Of a DNA stretch of 64,000 nucleotides, positions 1 through 11,186 are shown one piece after another. The number at the start of each line of letters is the position of its first letter. Within the stretch, counting starts at the first letter, position 1. The notes under the pieces are model-generated. The model ran no database searches. It saw only the letters and a program-made list of their open reading frames with translations, and was not told where the DNA came from. The DNA is from Fremontodendron californicum (lineage: Eukaryota > Streptophyta > Magnoliopsida > Malvales > Malvaceae): NCBI GenBank assembly GCA_030761205.1, contig JAULJL010000032.1, positions 4,221,134 to 4,285,133 on the forward strand, read 5' to 3'. A program made the position numbers and the translations under genes.

Positions 1-1879
1 TTTCAGATTACTAGGTTAAATCAACAATTAAGGGCAAATCCAGTTCAGTTCCAGTTCCGACACCTTTTTCCATATCAGCTATATCTAGAGTTTCACTGAA
101 GCAATAAGGCTGAAATTTTAACCGTGCAAAGTTAAGAGGCATATCTATCTTTTTCATGTTTTACACTTCTTGAAACGGAGTCGTTTTCCCTAGAGAAATC
201 AACCATCAAGTTGGCTGATGTGCAATGACGTCTGTGCTGACCTGTTTTCGTATTTTGCCCATATCGTCCGATCCACATCAGCAAATGAGCTGATTCCAAC
301 GGATATGGATCACTAGCTGATAGGGGAACATTTGTCTAGAAGACCATGTGATCAGATCAAGCCTCCAATATTGAATAAATCGACCATCAAGTTGGCTGAT
401 GTGCAATGACGTCTATGCTGACCTGTTTTCGTATTTGGCCCATATCTTCTTCTCCACATCAGAAAATGAGCTGATTCCAATGGCTGTGGATCAGTAACTC
501 ATAGGGGAACATTTTTCTAGAAGACCATCTGATCAGATCAGGCCTCCAATATTGACAAAATCGACCATCAAGTTGGCTGATCAAAATTGTCATACAATAT
601 GACGAAAATTGTTAGAAAAATGCACCCACCTATTATACCTACCTTTGAAATTTGTAAAGCTTGTCTCTTGTCATTTAGCCCTCCAAAATGTGTATAAATA
701 GAGGGCCTTGGATGATTGTAGAGGATCATATTGTAGATAGGTAGGATATTAGCCATTGTAATAAAATTCTCTAAGTTTTCTTCTTCTTTCTTTTTTATAG
801 TTTTCTTTTTCTTTAGAAAGAGCAAGAGGTTGGATAATTAATATTCTTCTTCTTCTTCTTTCTTTCTTTTATTTTCTTCTTAGATTCTATTTAATTTTAT
901 GTTTATAATGCCTATGCTAGGCTAAACTTCTATTTGGTTAAGGGTGATTTCAAAGCCCTAGACATGTTTTGTGATTGATTTTCAGATTCTATCTATCATT
1001 AATTTTCTATCAAAGTTGCTTATGTTCTTCTAAAAGAATTGTTCATGATGTTGTCTTGATTTGTTTAGGTGTACAACTAGATAGATCTTGATAATTATCT
1101 ATTGCTAGTTTAGGAGTCTTGATCCGTGTAATTGTCTTGATTTCCTATTCATAAGTGGCAACTTGTGATTAATGATTATGGTCAAGTTTTCAATAATTGC
1201 AAAGTGGAACATAACCTAAGTTGAACAATCCGAGCTTATGTGTTTGTTGCTTAGATCAACCTATCTTTCTCATCATAAAGCTGCCATTAAATTGAATTTA
1301 GAGAGCTTATTCTAGGTTGTTTAATGGTTAGAGATTAAATAGAGAGCTTGTTCTATTTAACGACAAACTAAGGAAAGATTGGGATAACAGAGCTTGTTGT
1401 TATCTACGGTTGTTAACTTTGATAGTTGGTTGATATTGATAGATCTGAAATTGATTCTTAATGATGTCTAGTGGTGGAGAATGAAACCTTAACCATATTT
1501 TTCATATTTGATTCTTCTTACTTACTTGTTTTCTTACTTTTCTAGTTTGCTTATTTTTAAAAGTATATTTATTTTTATTGGCTGGTCATACCGCCTAATT
1601 TAGTATATATATTTTTATTGGCTGGTTATACCGCCTAATTTAGTATATATATTTTTATTGGCTGGTTATACCGCCTTGCATCTTATTCTTATTATTTACT
1701 TTAGTTTAAATCTGGCTTCAAAAACCCCTTTTCTTTTATTGTTCTTGAATTTAAGTTTTAAACTATTAACTTATAAACTAAAACCCAATCCCTGAGGACT
1801 CGACCCTTGCTAACTACTATACTTACAATTTATCTTTTTAGTGCAAGGTTAAATAAGATACACTCTTTTGGGTGCATCA
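1..1879 (+). repeat. LTR of element L1 (left end cut by window)
   Basis: The sequence matches the LTRs of the family described below and ends in the family terminus GGGTGCATCA. The left end lies outside the window. No primer-binding site follows it, so it is a 3' LTR or a solo LTR. It interrupts the reversed gag of element J, which starts directly after it with GAATC, the likely target duplication; the other copy would lie left of the window. A TATA box (TATAAATA, 693-700) precedes the U3/R boundary. U3 contains about two 180-bp tandem units and part of a third (repeated CCATCAAGTTGGCTGAT at about 203, 384 and 564). Confidence 0.93.
1571..1675 (+). repeat. 40-bp minisatellite in LTR L1 (about 3 units)
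   Basis: Three successive units end in TATACCGCC at 1595, 1635 and 1675, giving an exact 40-bp period. Each unit is an A/T-rich stretch followed by TTGGCTGGTTATACCGCC. The array lies between R and the end of the LTR, and its copy number differs between LTRs of the family. Confidence 0.9.
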
Positions 1880-2443
1880 GAATCCATCTCTAATTTTGTT
1901 TCATCCTCATCTTGTTCCTCATTCTTCAATGTCACAATAGTAGCATTCTCCTTTGGGTTAACCCTCGTTTGGGCTGGGAGTTCTTCAGATCTTTGTGCTA
2001 CCCATCCCACCATACTACTAGCCAATTGGCTCATTTGCTTTTCCAAACTCTGGATGCTTGCCCTTGTTTCCTGTTGAAATTGCAAAGAATCAGTAACAAG
2101 AATAGACAAGATCTTCTAAAGAAGTACCTGAGTTTTGAGTCATATGTGGTGGCTGAAAAAGATCTGGTTCTTGAGACCATGTTTGATTGAAGCTAGATGG
2201 ATGAGTGTAATTGGCATAAGGATCTACTTCTTGGTAATTTTTTGAGTAGCCATAATTAGTATGATCCCACCATCCCTCATGGTAAGTGTTTGAGTAATGA
2301 TCATACTGTTGGTCTTGGAACACTTGATGGCCTTGACATCCTCCCATGGCCAATTGTTGAACTGGGGAGGTGAGATTGGCTTGTTGATTCTCCATGTTCA
2401 TGTATGCCACCAACTCTTCAAGTGTTAGATTGCTCAATTCCAT
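1880..2443 (-). pseudogene. gag-derived ORF of element J, frameshifted and truncated
   Basis: The 5' part of the family's gag-like gene (start MELSNLTLEELVAYMNME at 2443). Near 2100 two bases are missing relative to the other copies (CAAGAATAG against CAAGAGAATAG), so the frame breaks after residue ~115 and the protein continues in another frame. The rest of the gene is removed where LTR L1 has inserted at 1879/1880. It does not encode the full 312-aa protein. J continues to the left of the window beyond L1. Confidence 0.9.
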
Positions 2444-2551
2444 TTTTTTTTTTTTTAAATTTGAAAAGAAAAACTTGTATGTACAAGAAAATAGAACTAA
2501 TTAGAACTGAAAATAAGAATAAACCAAGTAACAAATAAACTAAAGAAAGCA

Positions 2552-2570
2552 ATCCCCGGCAACGGCGCCA
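2552..2570 (-). promoter_or_regulatory. Primer-binding site (tRNA-Asp), element J
   Basis: On the minus strand this reads TGGCGCCGTTGCCGGGGAT, complementary to the 3' end of plant tRNA-Asp including CCA. It lies 6 nt inside the LTR edge, the usual place for priming minus-strand cDNA. tRNA-Asp priming is typical of Athila-type elements. Confidence 0.93.
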
Positions 2571-2576
2571 AAAATT

Positions 2577-4435
2577 TGATGCACCCAAAAGAGTGTATCT
2601 TATTTAACCTTGCACTAAAAAGATCAATTGTAAGTATAATGATTAGCAAGGGTCGAGTCCTCAGGGATTGGGTTTTAATCTATGAGTTATTAGTTTATAA
2701 CTTACGTTCAAAGAAAACAATAAAAGAAAAGGGGTTTTTGAAGCCAGATTTAAACTAAAGTAAATAATAAGAATAAGATGCAAGGCGGTATAACTAGCCA
2801 ATAAAAATATATATACTAAGTTAGGCGGTATAACCAGCAAATAAAAATATATATACTAAATTAGGCGGTATAACCAGCCAATAAAAATAAAATAAAGTTA
2901 ATATACAAATTAGGCGGTATAACCAGCCAATAAAAATAAATATACTTTTAAAAATAAGCAAACTAGAAAAGTAAGAAAACAAGTAAGTAAGAAGAATCAA
3001 ATATGAAAAATATGGTTAAGGTTTCATTCTCCACCACTAGACATCATTAAGAATCAATTTCAGATCTATCAATATCAACCAACTATCAAAGTTAACAACC
3101 GTAGATAACAACAAGCTCTATTATCCCAATCTTTCCTTAGTTTGTCGTTAAATAGAACAAGCTCTCTATTTAATCTCTAACCATTAAACAACCTAGAATA
3201 AGCTCTCTAAATTCAATTTAATGGCAGCTTTATGATGAGAAAGATAGGTTGATCTAAGCAACAAACACATAAGCTCGGATTGTTCAACTTAGGTTATGTT
3301 CCACTTTGCAATTATTGAAAACTTGACCATAATCATTAATCACAAATTGCCACTTATGAATAGGAAATCAAGACAATTACACGGATCAAGACTCCTAGAC
3401 TAGCAATAGATACTTATCAAGATCTATCTAGTTGTACACCTAAATAAATCAAGACAACATCATGAACAATTCTTGTAGAAGAACATAAGCAACTTTGATA
3501 GAAAATTAATGATAGATAGAATCTGAAAATGAATCACAAAACATGTCTAGGGCTTTGAAATCACCCTTAACCAAATAGAAGTTTAGCCTAGCATAGGCAT
3601 TGTAAACATAAACATAAAATTAAAGAGAATCTAAGAAGGAAATAAAAGAAAGAAAGAAGAAGAAGAAAATAAAGAAAAAGAAAACTAGAGAAAAGAAAGA
3701 AGAAGAAAACTTAGAGAATTTTATTACAATGGCTAATATCCTACCAATGTACAATGTCTCTTACAATCATCCAAGGCCCTCTATTTATACACATTTTGGA
3801 GGGCTAAATGACAAGAGACAAGCTTTACAAATTTCAAAGGTAGGTATAATAGGTGGGTGCATTTTTCTAACAATTTTCGTCATATTGTATGACAATTTTG
3901 ATCAGCCAACTTGATGGTCGATTTTGTCAATATTAGAGGCTTGATCTGATCACATGGTCTTCTAGAAAAATGTTCCCCTATCAGTTAGTGATCCATAGCC
4001 GTTGGAATCAGCTCATTTTCTGATGTGGATCAGAAGATATGGTCAAAATACCAAAACTGGTCAGCACAGATGTCATTGCACATCAGCCAACTTGATGGTC
4101 GATTTCGCTAGGGAAAAAGACTCCGTTTCAAGAAGTGTAAAACATGAAAAAGATAGATATGCCTCTTAACTTTGCACGGTTAAAATTTCAGCCTTATTGC
4201 TTCAGTGAAACTCCAGATATAGCTGATATGGCAAAAGGTGTCGGAATTGGAACTGAACCGGATTTGCCCTTAATTCTAGTAATCTGAAATCACTCAAATA
4301 AACTTGTGAAAAACACCAAATTACATAAAAATATAAAAGATCATAAACACAATTAGACTAAACAATAATAACTCGTATTTGACACAAAACAATAATAAAA
4401 CATAACTAAAAACTATATAATTATACGAGCTATCA
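2577..4435 (-). repeat. 5' LTR of element J
   Basis: Full-length LTR (1859 bp) in reverse: it starts TGATGCACCC (reverse of GGGTGCATCA) and ends in CTATCA. The first base of the otherwise conserved inverted-repeat arm has changed (ACGAGCTATCA for ACGAGTTATCA). The TATA box is at 3782-3789 (reverse). Four minisatellite units lie at about 2785-2935. The right flank GATGA (4436-4440) should be the target duplication within element N, but its partner is outside the window. Confidence 0.93.
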
Positions 4436-4441
4436 GATGAC

Positions 4442-5029
4442 ATGCCAGAATTGGAGGATGCTAGTGATTGTGATGGTGATGATGCTGACTTGAATTACCC
4501 CGTGGAAGGTAAATCTCTTGTTGCTAGGCGTGCTTTAAATACACAAACTAAAATAGATGATGTAGAGCAACAAAGGGAAAACATTTTTCATACTAGATAT
4601 TTTGTGAATAGTAAAGTATGTAGTATGATAATTGATGGGGGGAGTTGCACCAATGTAGCTAGAACTACCTTAGTAGAAAAGTTGGGTTTACCTATGTTTA
4701 AACATCCTAAGCCTTACAAATTGCAATAGTTGAATGATTGTGGGGAGGTTAAGGAAAATAGGCAAGTAAGGGTAGTTTATACTATTGTGAGGTATAGTGA
4801 TGAGGTACTTTGTGATGTAGTGCCTATGCATGCTGGCCATCTATTGTTGGGGAGGCCATGGCAGTATGATAGGAGGGTTACACATGATGGGTTTAGGAAT
4901 AGATACAGCTTTGTAAAAGATGGCAAAACCATCAACCTTGTTCCTTTAACACCAAAGCAGGTCTATGGAGACCAATTGAAATTTAAATCTGTTTTTGAGA
5001 AAAAAAGAATTGAGTGTGGCCGAATCTAA
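4442..5029 (+). pseudogene. Retroviral-type aspartic protease region of element N
   Basis: The segment carries the active-site context IIDGGSCTNVAR (aspartate in DGG) and, further on, HLLLGRPWQYDRR, the conserved flap-side region of plant Ty3/gypsy proteases. The frame is open except for a stop at 4727-4729 (TAG), at a place where TGG (Trp) would read straight through, so it looks like one nonsense change. The frame then shifts near 5000, in a lysine-rich linker, into the RT frame. Confidence 0.85.
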
Positions 5030-6073
5030 TGAGGAAAAAAAGGAGAGAACAAAAAAAAAAAAAGAGAGAGATTGGCTGAAAAAAGGGAGGAAAAAGAAAG
5101 TGAAAAAAAACAGAGAACCGGCTGAAAAAAATAAAGTGATGCCACAAGAAACAAAAGCAAAATCAAAGATAAGCTTTTATGCAAAAGAGAGTGAGCTTAA
5201 GAAGGCCTTTTTAGAAGATCAGCCCATGATCTTCCTTATTTATAAAGAATCATATCTTAATCTTGATGAATCTAACCAAGCTCTTCCTAGTGTTGCTGTT
5301 TCTTTGTTACAAAAATTTGAAGAGTTATTCCCGGAGGAGAGGCCAAGTGGGTTGCCTTACAAAAGAGGCATTGAGCATCAGATTGATTTTGTACCCGGAG
5401 CAGTCATTCCAAACCAACCAGCCTATAGAAGTAATCCGGATGAGACAAAGGAACTTCAAAGGCAAGTTGAAGACTTGATGAGTAAGGGGTACATAAGAGA
5501 AAACATGAGTCCATGTGTTGCTCCAGTTCTTCTAGTGCCAAAGAAGGATGGGTCTTGGAGGATGTGTGTTGATTGTAGAGCAGTCAACAATATGCTAGAT
5601 GAATTGTATGGATCTTGTGTTTTTAGTAAGATAGATCTTAAAAGTGGTTACCATCAGATTAGAATGAAAGAAGATGATGAATGGAAAACAGCTTTTAAGA
5701 CTAAGTATGGGTTATATGAATGGTTAGTCATGCCATTTGGACTTACTAATGCACCTAGTACTTTCATGAGATTAATGAATCATGTTTTGCTTGAGTTTCT
5801 TGGTAAATTTGTAGTAGTCTACTTTGATGATATTTTAGTGTACAGAATAGCTTAGATGAGCATGTTGAACATTTGCGGTTTGTGTTTAATGTGTTGAAAA
5901 CTGAAAAGTTGTATGCTAATTTTAAGAAGTGTAAGTTTTGCATGGATAGAGTTATATTTCTTGGATATGTTGTTAGCTCAAAAGGTATTGAGATGGATGA
6001 AGAGAAAGTCAAGGCCATAAAGGACTGGCCGACGCCTAAAGGGGTAAGTGAGGTAAGAAGCTTTCTGGTTTAA
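4995..6073 (+). pseudogene. Reverse transcriptase of element N, deleted and frameshifted
   Basis: Conserved RT blocks are readable: PCVAPVLLVPKKDGSWRMC, FSKIDLKSGYHQIRM, MPFGLTNAPSTFMR and the catalytic VVYFDDILVY. Two defects are clear. Between CRAVNN and MLDELYG about 14 residues usually present between these blocks are missing. Just after the YFDD motif a frameshift creates a stop at 5853-5855, and the thumb region continues in another frame (5873-6073) until a further frameshift. The protein cannot be made intact. Confidence 0.92.
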
Positions 6074-6210
6074 CTAGTTTTTATAGGCGTTTTGTTAAAG
6101 ACTTTAGCACTATTGCTGCACCACTCACTGAAACTATTAAAAAGAATGTTGGTTTTCATTGGGGTAATGAACAAGAGAAAGCATTTGTTAATCTTAAAGA
6201 TAGGTTATGT

Positions 6211-6562
6211 TCAGCACCTGTTTAACATTGAATGTGATGCCTTAGGAATAGGAATTGGAGCTGTTTTAATGTAGGAAAAGCGTCCAATCGCATTCTTCAG
6301 TGAGAAGCTTAGTGGAGCGGCCTTGAACTATCCAACTTATGACAAGGAGCTCTATGCACTTGTTAGAGCCTTGGAGACATGGCAGCATTACTATGGCCTA
6401 AGAAGTTTGTGATTCATACTGATCATGAGTCATTGAAACATCTCAAGGGTCAAGATAAGTTGAATAAGAGACATGCTAGGTGGATGGAATACATAGAGAC
6501 CTTTTCTTATGTCATTAGATACAAGCAAGGTAAGGAAAATATTGTGGCTAATGCTTTATCTA
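6211..6562 (+). pseudogene. RNase H domain of element N, inactivated
   Basis: Blocks IECDALGIGIGAVLM, FFSEKLSGA, DKELYALVRALETWQHY and IHTDHESLKHLKGQ identify an RNase H. There is a stop where Gln usually follows GAVLM, a frameshift before WPKKFVIHTDHE, and a small deletion before the first block. The last conserved aspartate (usually ADALSR) reads ANALSR, so a catalytic acid is lost (Asp to Asn, a single G-to-A change). It follows RT directly, as in Ty3/gypsy Pol. Confidence 0.87.
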
Positions 6563-7551
6563 GGATGTATGTGTTTCTCACATCTATGAATGCTAAGATG
6601 CTTGGATTTGAATATATAAAGGATGAATATACCAATGATACTGATTTTAATGATGTATACATAGCATGTGATAAGGCAGCATTTGGTAAATTTTACAAGC
6701 ATGATGGCTTTTTGTTTAGAGAAGATAAACTATGTATGCCTAATTGTTCTATGAGAGAGTTGTTAGAATGTGTGGCACATGGAGGTGGTTTAATGGGACA
6801 CTTTGGTGTCAAGAAAACCTTAAAAATATTGCATGAACATTTCTTTTGGCTGAAAATTAGAAGGGATGTTATTCGCATATGTGATAGATGCATTACATGT
6901 AGAAAGGCCAAATCTAAGGTTTTACCTCATGAGTTGTATACACCCTTACCAGTTCCTTGTGAACCATGGGTAGACATATCTATGGACTTTGTATTGGGTT
7001 TGCCTAGGACAAAAAGGGATAGAGATTCAATTTATGTGGTAGTGGATAGGTTTAGCAAGATGGCACATTTTATTCCAAGCCATAAAACTGATGATGCAAC
7101 TAACATTGCTGAATTGTTCTTTAGGGAGATAGTGCGCTTACATGGGGTTCCTAGAAGCATTGTGTCTGATAGAGATGTTAAGTTCCTTAGTTACTTTTGG
7201 AAGGTTTTGTGGGGGAAATTGGGTACTAAACTTTTGTTTTCTACTACTTATCATCCACAATCTGATGGGCAAACTGAATTAGTTAATAGGACTTTAACAC
7301 AACTTTTGCGAACTGTTATACAAAATAACTTGAAAAATTGGGAAGTCTGTTTGCCATTCATAAAGTTTGCATATAATAGGACTGTGCATTCTATTACTTC
7401 TTATTATCCATTTGAGATTGTTTATGGTTTTAATCCATTAACTCCTTTAGATTTAATGCCTTTACCTGTTGATGCAAGGAATAGTTTGAATGGGAGTAAG
7501 AAAGCTGAATTGGTGAAGTCTCTTCATGAGAAAGTAAAGATTCAAATTTAG
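6563..7551 (+). pseudogene. Integrase of element N (core intact, C-terminus deleted)
   Basis: The integrase of a Ty3/gypsy element, which would insert cDNA into the host chromosome. The H2C2 zinc-binding region is complete (HGGGLMGHFGVKK ... CDRCITC). The catalytic triad is present: Asp in VDISMDFVLGLP, Asp in VSDRDVKF and Glu in DGQTELVNR. The open frame is continuous from 6379 to 7551. It is cut by TAG (7549-7551) where Gln or Lys is expected, and the strand-binding C-terminal domain is largely deleted at about 7618. It is dead as part of a broken Pol, although the core itself looks little damaged. Confidence 0.9.
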
Positions 7552-7615
7552 AAAAAGAACGCAAAAGTTGCTTCACAAGCAAACAAAGGGAGGAGGCACG
7601 TTACTTTAGAACTAG

Positions 7616-7939
7616 GTGATTGGATCTGCTTTATTTAATGTTTCTGATCTTTCCCTTTATGATGTCAGTGATGATTCGAGGTCGAATCCTTTTGAAGAAA
7701 GGGGGAATGATGAGAACCAAGCTGGTATTGGACTTCAAGATTCATTGCATGTTCCAATTGGGCCTATTACAAGGTCAAGATCCAAAAAGCTCAAGGAAGC
7801 TATGCAAGGATTGTTGCAAAGGACTTGGGAAGAATCTACAAGTCTTTTAAGCAATGTCAAGCCATTCAAGTTGGGCTGCTTGAATGAGGAAGACCAAGAA
7901 TTGGTACATGTGATCCAAGCTTCACATAATGGGCCATAG
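7616..7939 (+). pseudogene. C-terminal tail of element N polyprotein
   Basis: The frame reads FNVSDLSLYDVSDDSRSNPFEERGNDENQ and then a segment with PITRSRSKKLKEAMQGLL. Both parts are typical of the end of Ty3/gypsy polyproteins in plants. The upstream join (LELGDW to SALFNVSDLS) skips the integrase C-terminal domain, so a deletion lies at about 7618. It ends with TAG at 7937-7939, a few bases before the polypurine tract. Confidence 0.75.
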
Positions 7940-7946
7940 AGCAATT

Positions 7947-8621
7947 CAAGGGGGGCGGCAATATTAATGAATTAGTGGACCTGTTTTTAGTTCATTATTT
8001 AATATGAAGTGGGGACCAATTCATTAATGATGTGGCGCCTAAATTAGAAGTTTTAGTTGGGTCTTATAATTACTTAGGCTTTTGGGCTTGATTTATGTAT
8101 TATGTCCATTAGGCTTGTGGGGTCTATCTTCATTAAACTTGTTATACATCCTTTTAATTTAATTAGGTTTGGGCTTGAGCATGTTCAGCCTATATTTAGG
8201 GAGTTTTATTATTATTATTATTTAGGTCTGGCCGAATACATCATGTAACTAGCAATTAGGGTTAGGTTAATATGAAGGCTATAAATACATGTTCTAACCG
8301 CCTATTCATTTTAACAATTCTGAATTTAGTAAGTTTGAATTTATTCAAAGTGAGTGTTTCACTCTTTTTAGTTCTTGACAGAACTAGCGAACTTATCAAA
8401 GAATTCCCTTTCTTTATGGCGTTCTTCCTATCAAACTTAGGTTCTAGAAACATGTGTTCTTGGGGTTTAGTTAGCTTAGCTAATCTAGGTTCTTTGATCC
8501 AAGATTTCTACGGGTTTAAGTTTGATTGCCTGAATCTTGCCTTTCTTGGGGTTAGAGTATTTCAATTTGTTAGTGGGTTCAAAGGGTTTAACCCCAAGGG
8601 TTCACATCAGGTAATTAGGTG
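7947..8621 (+). repeat. Polypurine tract and probable 3' LTR of element N
   Basis: A purine run (CAAGGGGGGCGG, 7947-7958) follows the tail stop by 8 nt, as expected for plus-strand priming. The next ~660 bp carry a promoter-like CTATAAATAC at about 8279 and no coding capacity that fits a known protein. I cannot fix the LTR ends because its partner is not in the window; an end at TTCACATCA near 8609 is possible. Confidence 0.55.
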
Positions 8622-9221
8622 AGTGACACTCTATGAGGTGGAGTGACACTAGCTAGTGGTAGCTAGGTGGCCTAGATGATGTGGTACATAGCTGTGACAC
8701 ATCAGCACCCTCATGCAAAAATGTCACCAATCGGTTTGTGACATGTGACATCATTCATCATGTGGCTGCCACATGGACCAAAACAACATGGTGTTTCGGG
8801 TAAGAGAGGTTCCCTCCTAATAGCCGAATAGATGTGATCATTTGGAAGAGAATGGTTCTATTGAACGAACCATTATGTCCCAAATGAAGGGTGCTCTTCT
8901 AGAAGGAGTTGTGTCCTTTAACCCTTTCATGAAGCAACCCAGGCTATAAATAGGAAAGGATTCGGCCAAGACAAGACACACCAATAATCAGAGGCAGATT
9001 GCTAAGTGCAATTGCCAAGTGAGTGAGGGGTTCTTGATGGCTTGGATTATCAAGAAGCAAGGCAATAAGCATTCTGGTTTGGACGAGCAAGATAGGTTGT
9101 GGAAAGGTTCCTGTAGTTGCCTTAACCGGTTGATTACAAGATTGCCTTAGGCATTCGGTTGAGTTCATTACTCATATCCACAATAAGCGAGCATTGCATA
9201 GGCAGACAAGTAAGTGACATA
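8622..9221. other. Non-coding LTR-like stretch with TATA box
   Basis: This interval has no supported gene. It holds GCTATAAATAGG (TATAAATA 8945-8952) followed by a typical transcribed leader-like sequence, so it could be an LTR of an unrelated element. It is richer in G and C than the surrounding LTRs and contains several short GTGACA/TGTCAC repeats between 8625 and 8760. It ends at the copia RT fragment. No matching second copy is in the window. Confidence 0.4.
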
Positions 9222-9375
9222 CCTTGTGTTCGTTACCTTCTACAATGAAACCTTCTGGTTGTTTCATGTAGATCTCTTCACTCAAATCACCATTGAGGAA
9301 GACAGTCTTAACATCCATTTGATGTAATTCCAAGTCAAGATTAGCAACAGTAGCTAGTATCAACCTGATGGAGTT
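9222..9375 (-). pseudogene. Ty1/copia reverse transcriptase fragment
   Basis: The minus strand reads IRLILATVANLDLELHQMD, then DVKTVFLNGDLSEEIYMKQP and EGF..EGNEHKVC. This is the conserved Ty1/copia RT block containing the first catalytic aspartate (MDVKT). After HKVC the match stops abruptly at about 9217, so only ~50 residues remain. The other side is cut at 9375/9376 by the LTR of element C, which appears to have inserted here (left flank GAGTT). Confidence 0.88.
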
Positions 9376-9672
9376 TGATGCACTCAAAAGAGTGTATCTT
9401 ATTTAACCTTGCACTTAAAAAGAATCAATTGTAGAGTATAGTGATTAGCAAGGGTCGAGTCCTCAGGAATTGGGTTTTAGTTTATAAGTTAACAGTTTAT
9501 CACTTAAAAACAAGTAAACAAAAGTAAAGGAGATTTTGAAATCAGATTTAAACCAAAGTTAACAATAAGAATGAAAAAACAAGTAATTAAGAAGAATCAA
9601 ATATGAAAAATATGGTTAAGGTTTCATTCTCCACCACTAGACATCATTAAGAATCAATTTCATATCTATCAA
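9376..9672 (-). repeat. 3' LTR of Athila element C, first part
   Basis: It starts TGATGCACTCAAAAGAGTG, a variant of the family terminus, and diverges clearly from the young LTRs (for example no CCGCC minisatellite, and ACTTAAAAAGAATCAATTG). It is interrupted by element A at 9672/9673 and resumes at 25766 with the duplicated ATCAA. The two parts add up to about 1.8 kb. Confidence 0.88.
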
Positions 9673-10315
9673 TGATAACTCGTATAATTATATAGTTTTT
9701 AGTTATGTTTTATTACTGTTTTGTGTCAAATACGAGTTATTATTGTTTAGTCTAATTGTGTTTATGATCTTTTATATTTTTATGTATTTTGGTGTTTTTC
9801 ACAAGTTTCTTTGAGTGATTTCAGATTACTAGAATTAAGGGCAAATCCAGTTCAGTTCCAGTTCCGACACCTTTTGCCATATCAGCTATATCTCGAGTTT
9901 CACTGAAGCAATAAGGCTGAAATTTGTAGCCATGCAAAGCTAAGAGGCATATCTATCTTTTTCATGTTTTACACTTCTTGAAACGGAGTCGTTTTCCCTA
10001 GCGAAATCGACCATCAAGTTGGCTGATGTGCAATGACGTCTGTGCTGACCTGTTTTCGTATTATGCCCATATCTTCTTATCCACATCAGAAAATGAGCTG
10101 ATTCCAACGGCTATGGATCCGTAACTGATAGGGTAACATTTTTCTAGAAGACCATGTGATCAGATAAGGCCTCCAAAATTGACAAAATCGACCATCAAGT
10201 TGGCTGATCAAAATCATCATATATGACGAAAATTGTTAGAAAATGCACCCACCTATTATACCTACCTTTGAAATTTGTAAAGCTTGTCTCTTGTCATTTA
10301 GCCCTCCAAAATGTG

Positions 10316-10323
10316 TATAAATA
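10316..10323 (+). promoter_or_regulatory. TATA box of element A 5' LTR
   Basis: TATAAATA in the context GTGTATAAATAGAGGGCC is conserved in every LTR of the family here (for example 693-700 +, 3782-3789 -, 21268-21275 -, 39010-39017 -, 43506-43513 -, 55013-55020 -, 59991-59998 -). RNA should start about 30 nt downstream, near GATGATTGTA. This is the likely RNA polymerase II promoter of the element. Confidence 0.85.
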
Positions 10324-11186
10324 GAGGGCCTTGGATGATTGTAAGGGATCATATTGTACATAGGTAGGATATTAGCCATTGTAATAAAATTCTCTAAGTT
10401 TTCTTCTTCTTTCTTTTCTCTAGTTTTCTTTTTCTTTAGAAAGAGCAAGAGGTTGGATAATTAATATTCTTCTTCTTCTTCTATCTTTCTTTGATTTTCT
10501 TCTTAGATTCTATTTAATTTTATGTTTATAATGCCTATGCTAGACTAAACTTTTATTTGGTTAAGGGTGATTTCAAAGCCCTAGACATGTTTTGTGATTG
10601 ATTTTCAGATTCTATCTATCATTAATTTTCTATCAAAGTTGCTTATGTTCTTCTACAAGAATTGTTCATGATGTTGTCTTGATTTATTTAGGTGTACAAC
10701 TAGATAGATCTTGATAATTATCTGTTGCTAGTTTAGGAGTCTTGATCCGTGTAATTGTCTTGATTTCCTATTCATAAGTGGCAATTTGTGATTAATGATT
10801 ATGGTCAAGTTTTCAATAATTGCAAAGTGGAACATAACCTAAGTTGAACAATCCGAGCTTATGTGTTTGTTGCTTAGATCAACCTATCTTTCTCATCATG
10901 AAGCTGCCATTAAATTGAATTTAGAGAGCTTATTCTAGGTTGTTTAATGGTTAGAGATTAAATAGAGAGCTTGTTCTATTTAACGACAAACTAAGGAAAG
11001 ATTGGGATAACAGAGCTTGTTGTTATCTATGGTTGTTAACTTTGATAGTTGGTTGATATTGATAGATCTGAAATTGATTCTTAATGATGTCTAGTGGTGG
11101 AGAATGAAACCTTAACCATATTTTTCATATTTGATTCTTCTTACTTACTTGTTTTCTTACTTTTAGTTTACTTATTTTTTATATTT

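Larger units (their letters stand above)
4436..8621 (+). mobile_element. Decayed Ty3/gypsy element N (chromovirus-like), 3' part
   Basis: Protease, RT, RNase H, integrase and a C-terminal tail follow in Ty3/gypsy order on the plus strand, with several stops, frameshifts and deletions. The gag part would lie on the far side of J, outside the window. The Pol sequence is unlike that of the Athila family around it. No chromodomain is visible because the stretch after the integrase core is deleted, so the chromovirus assignment rests on general Pol resemblance. The 3' limit is uncertain. Confidence 0.8.

Noticed and set aside
568..825. Recurrent small ORF MANILP...GGCIF in every LTR (also at 3729, 10236, 24426, 32161, 38885, 43453, 54888, 59881)
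   Set aside because: It lies antisense across the TATA box and transcription start region of the LTR; its conservation follows from that of the LTR promoter and it has no recognisable protein features.
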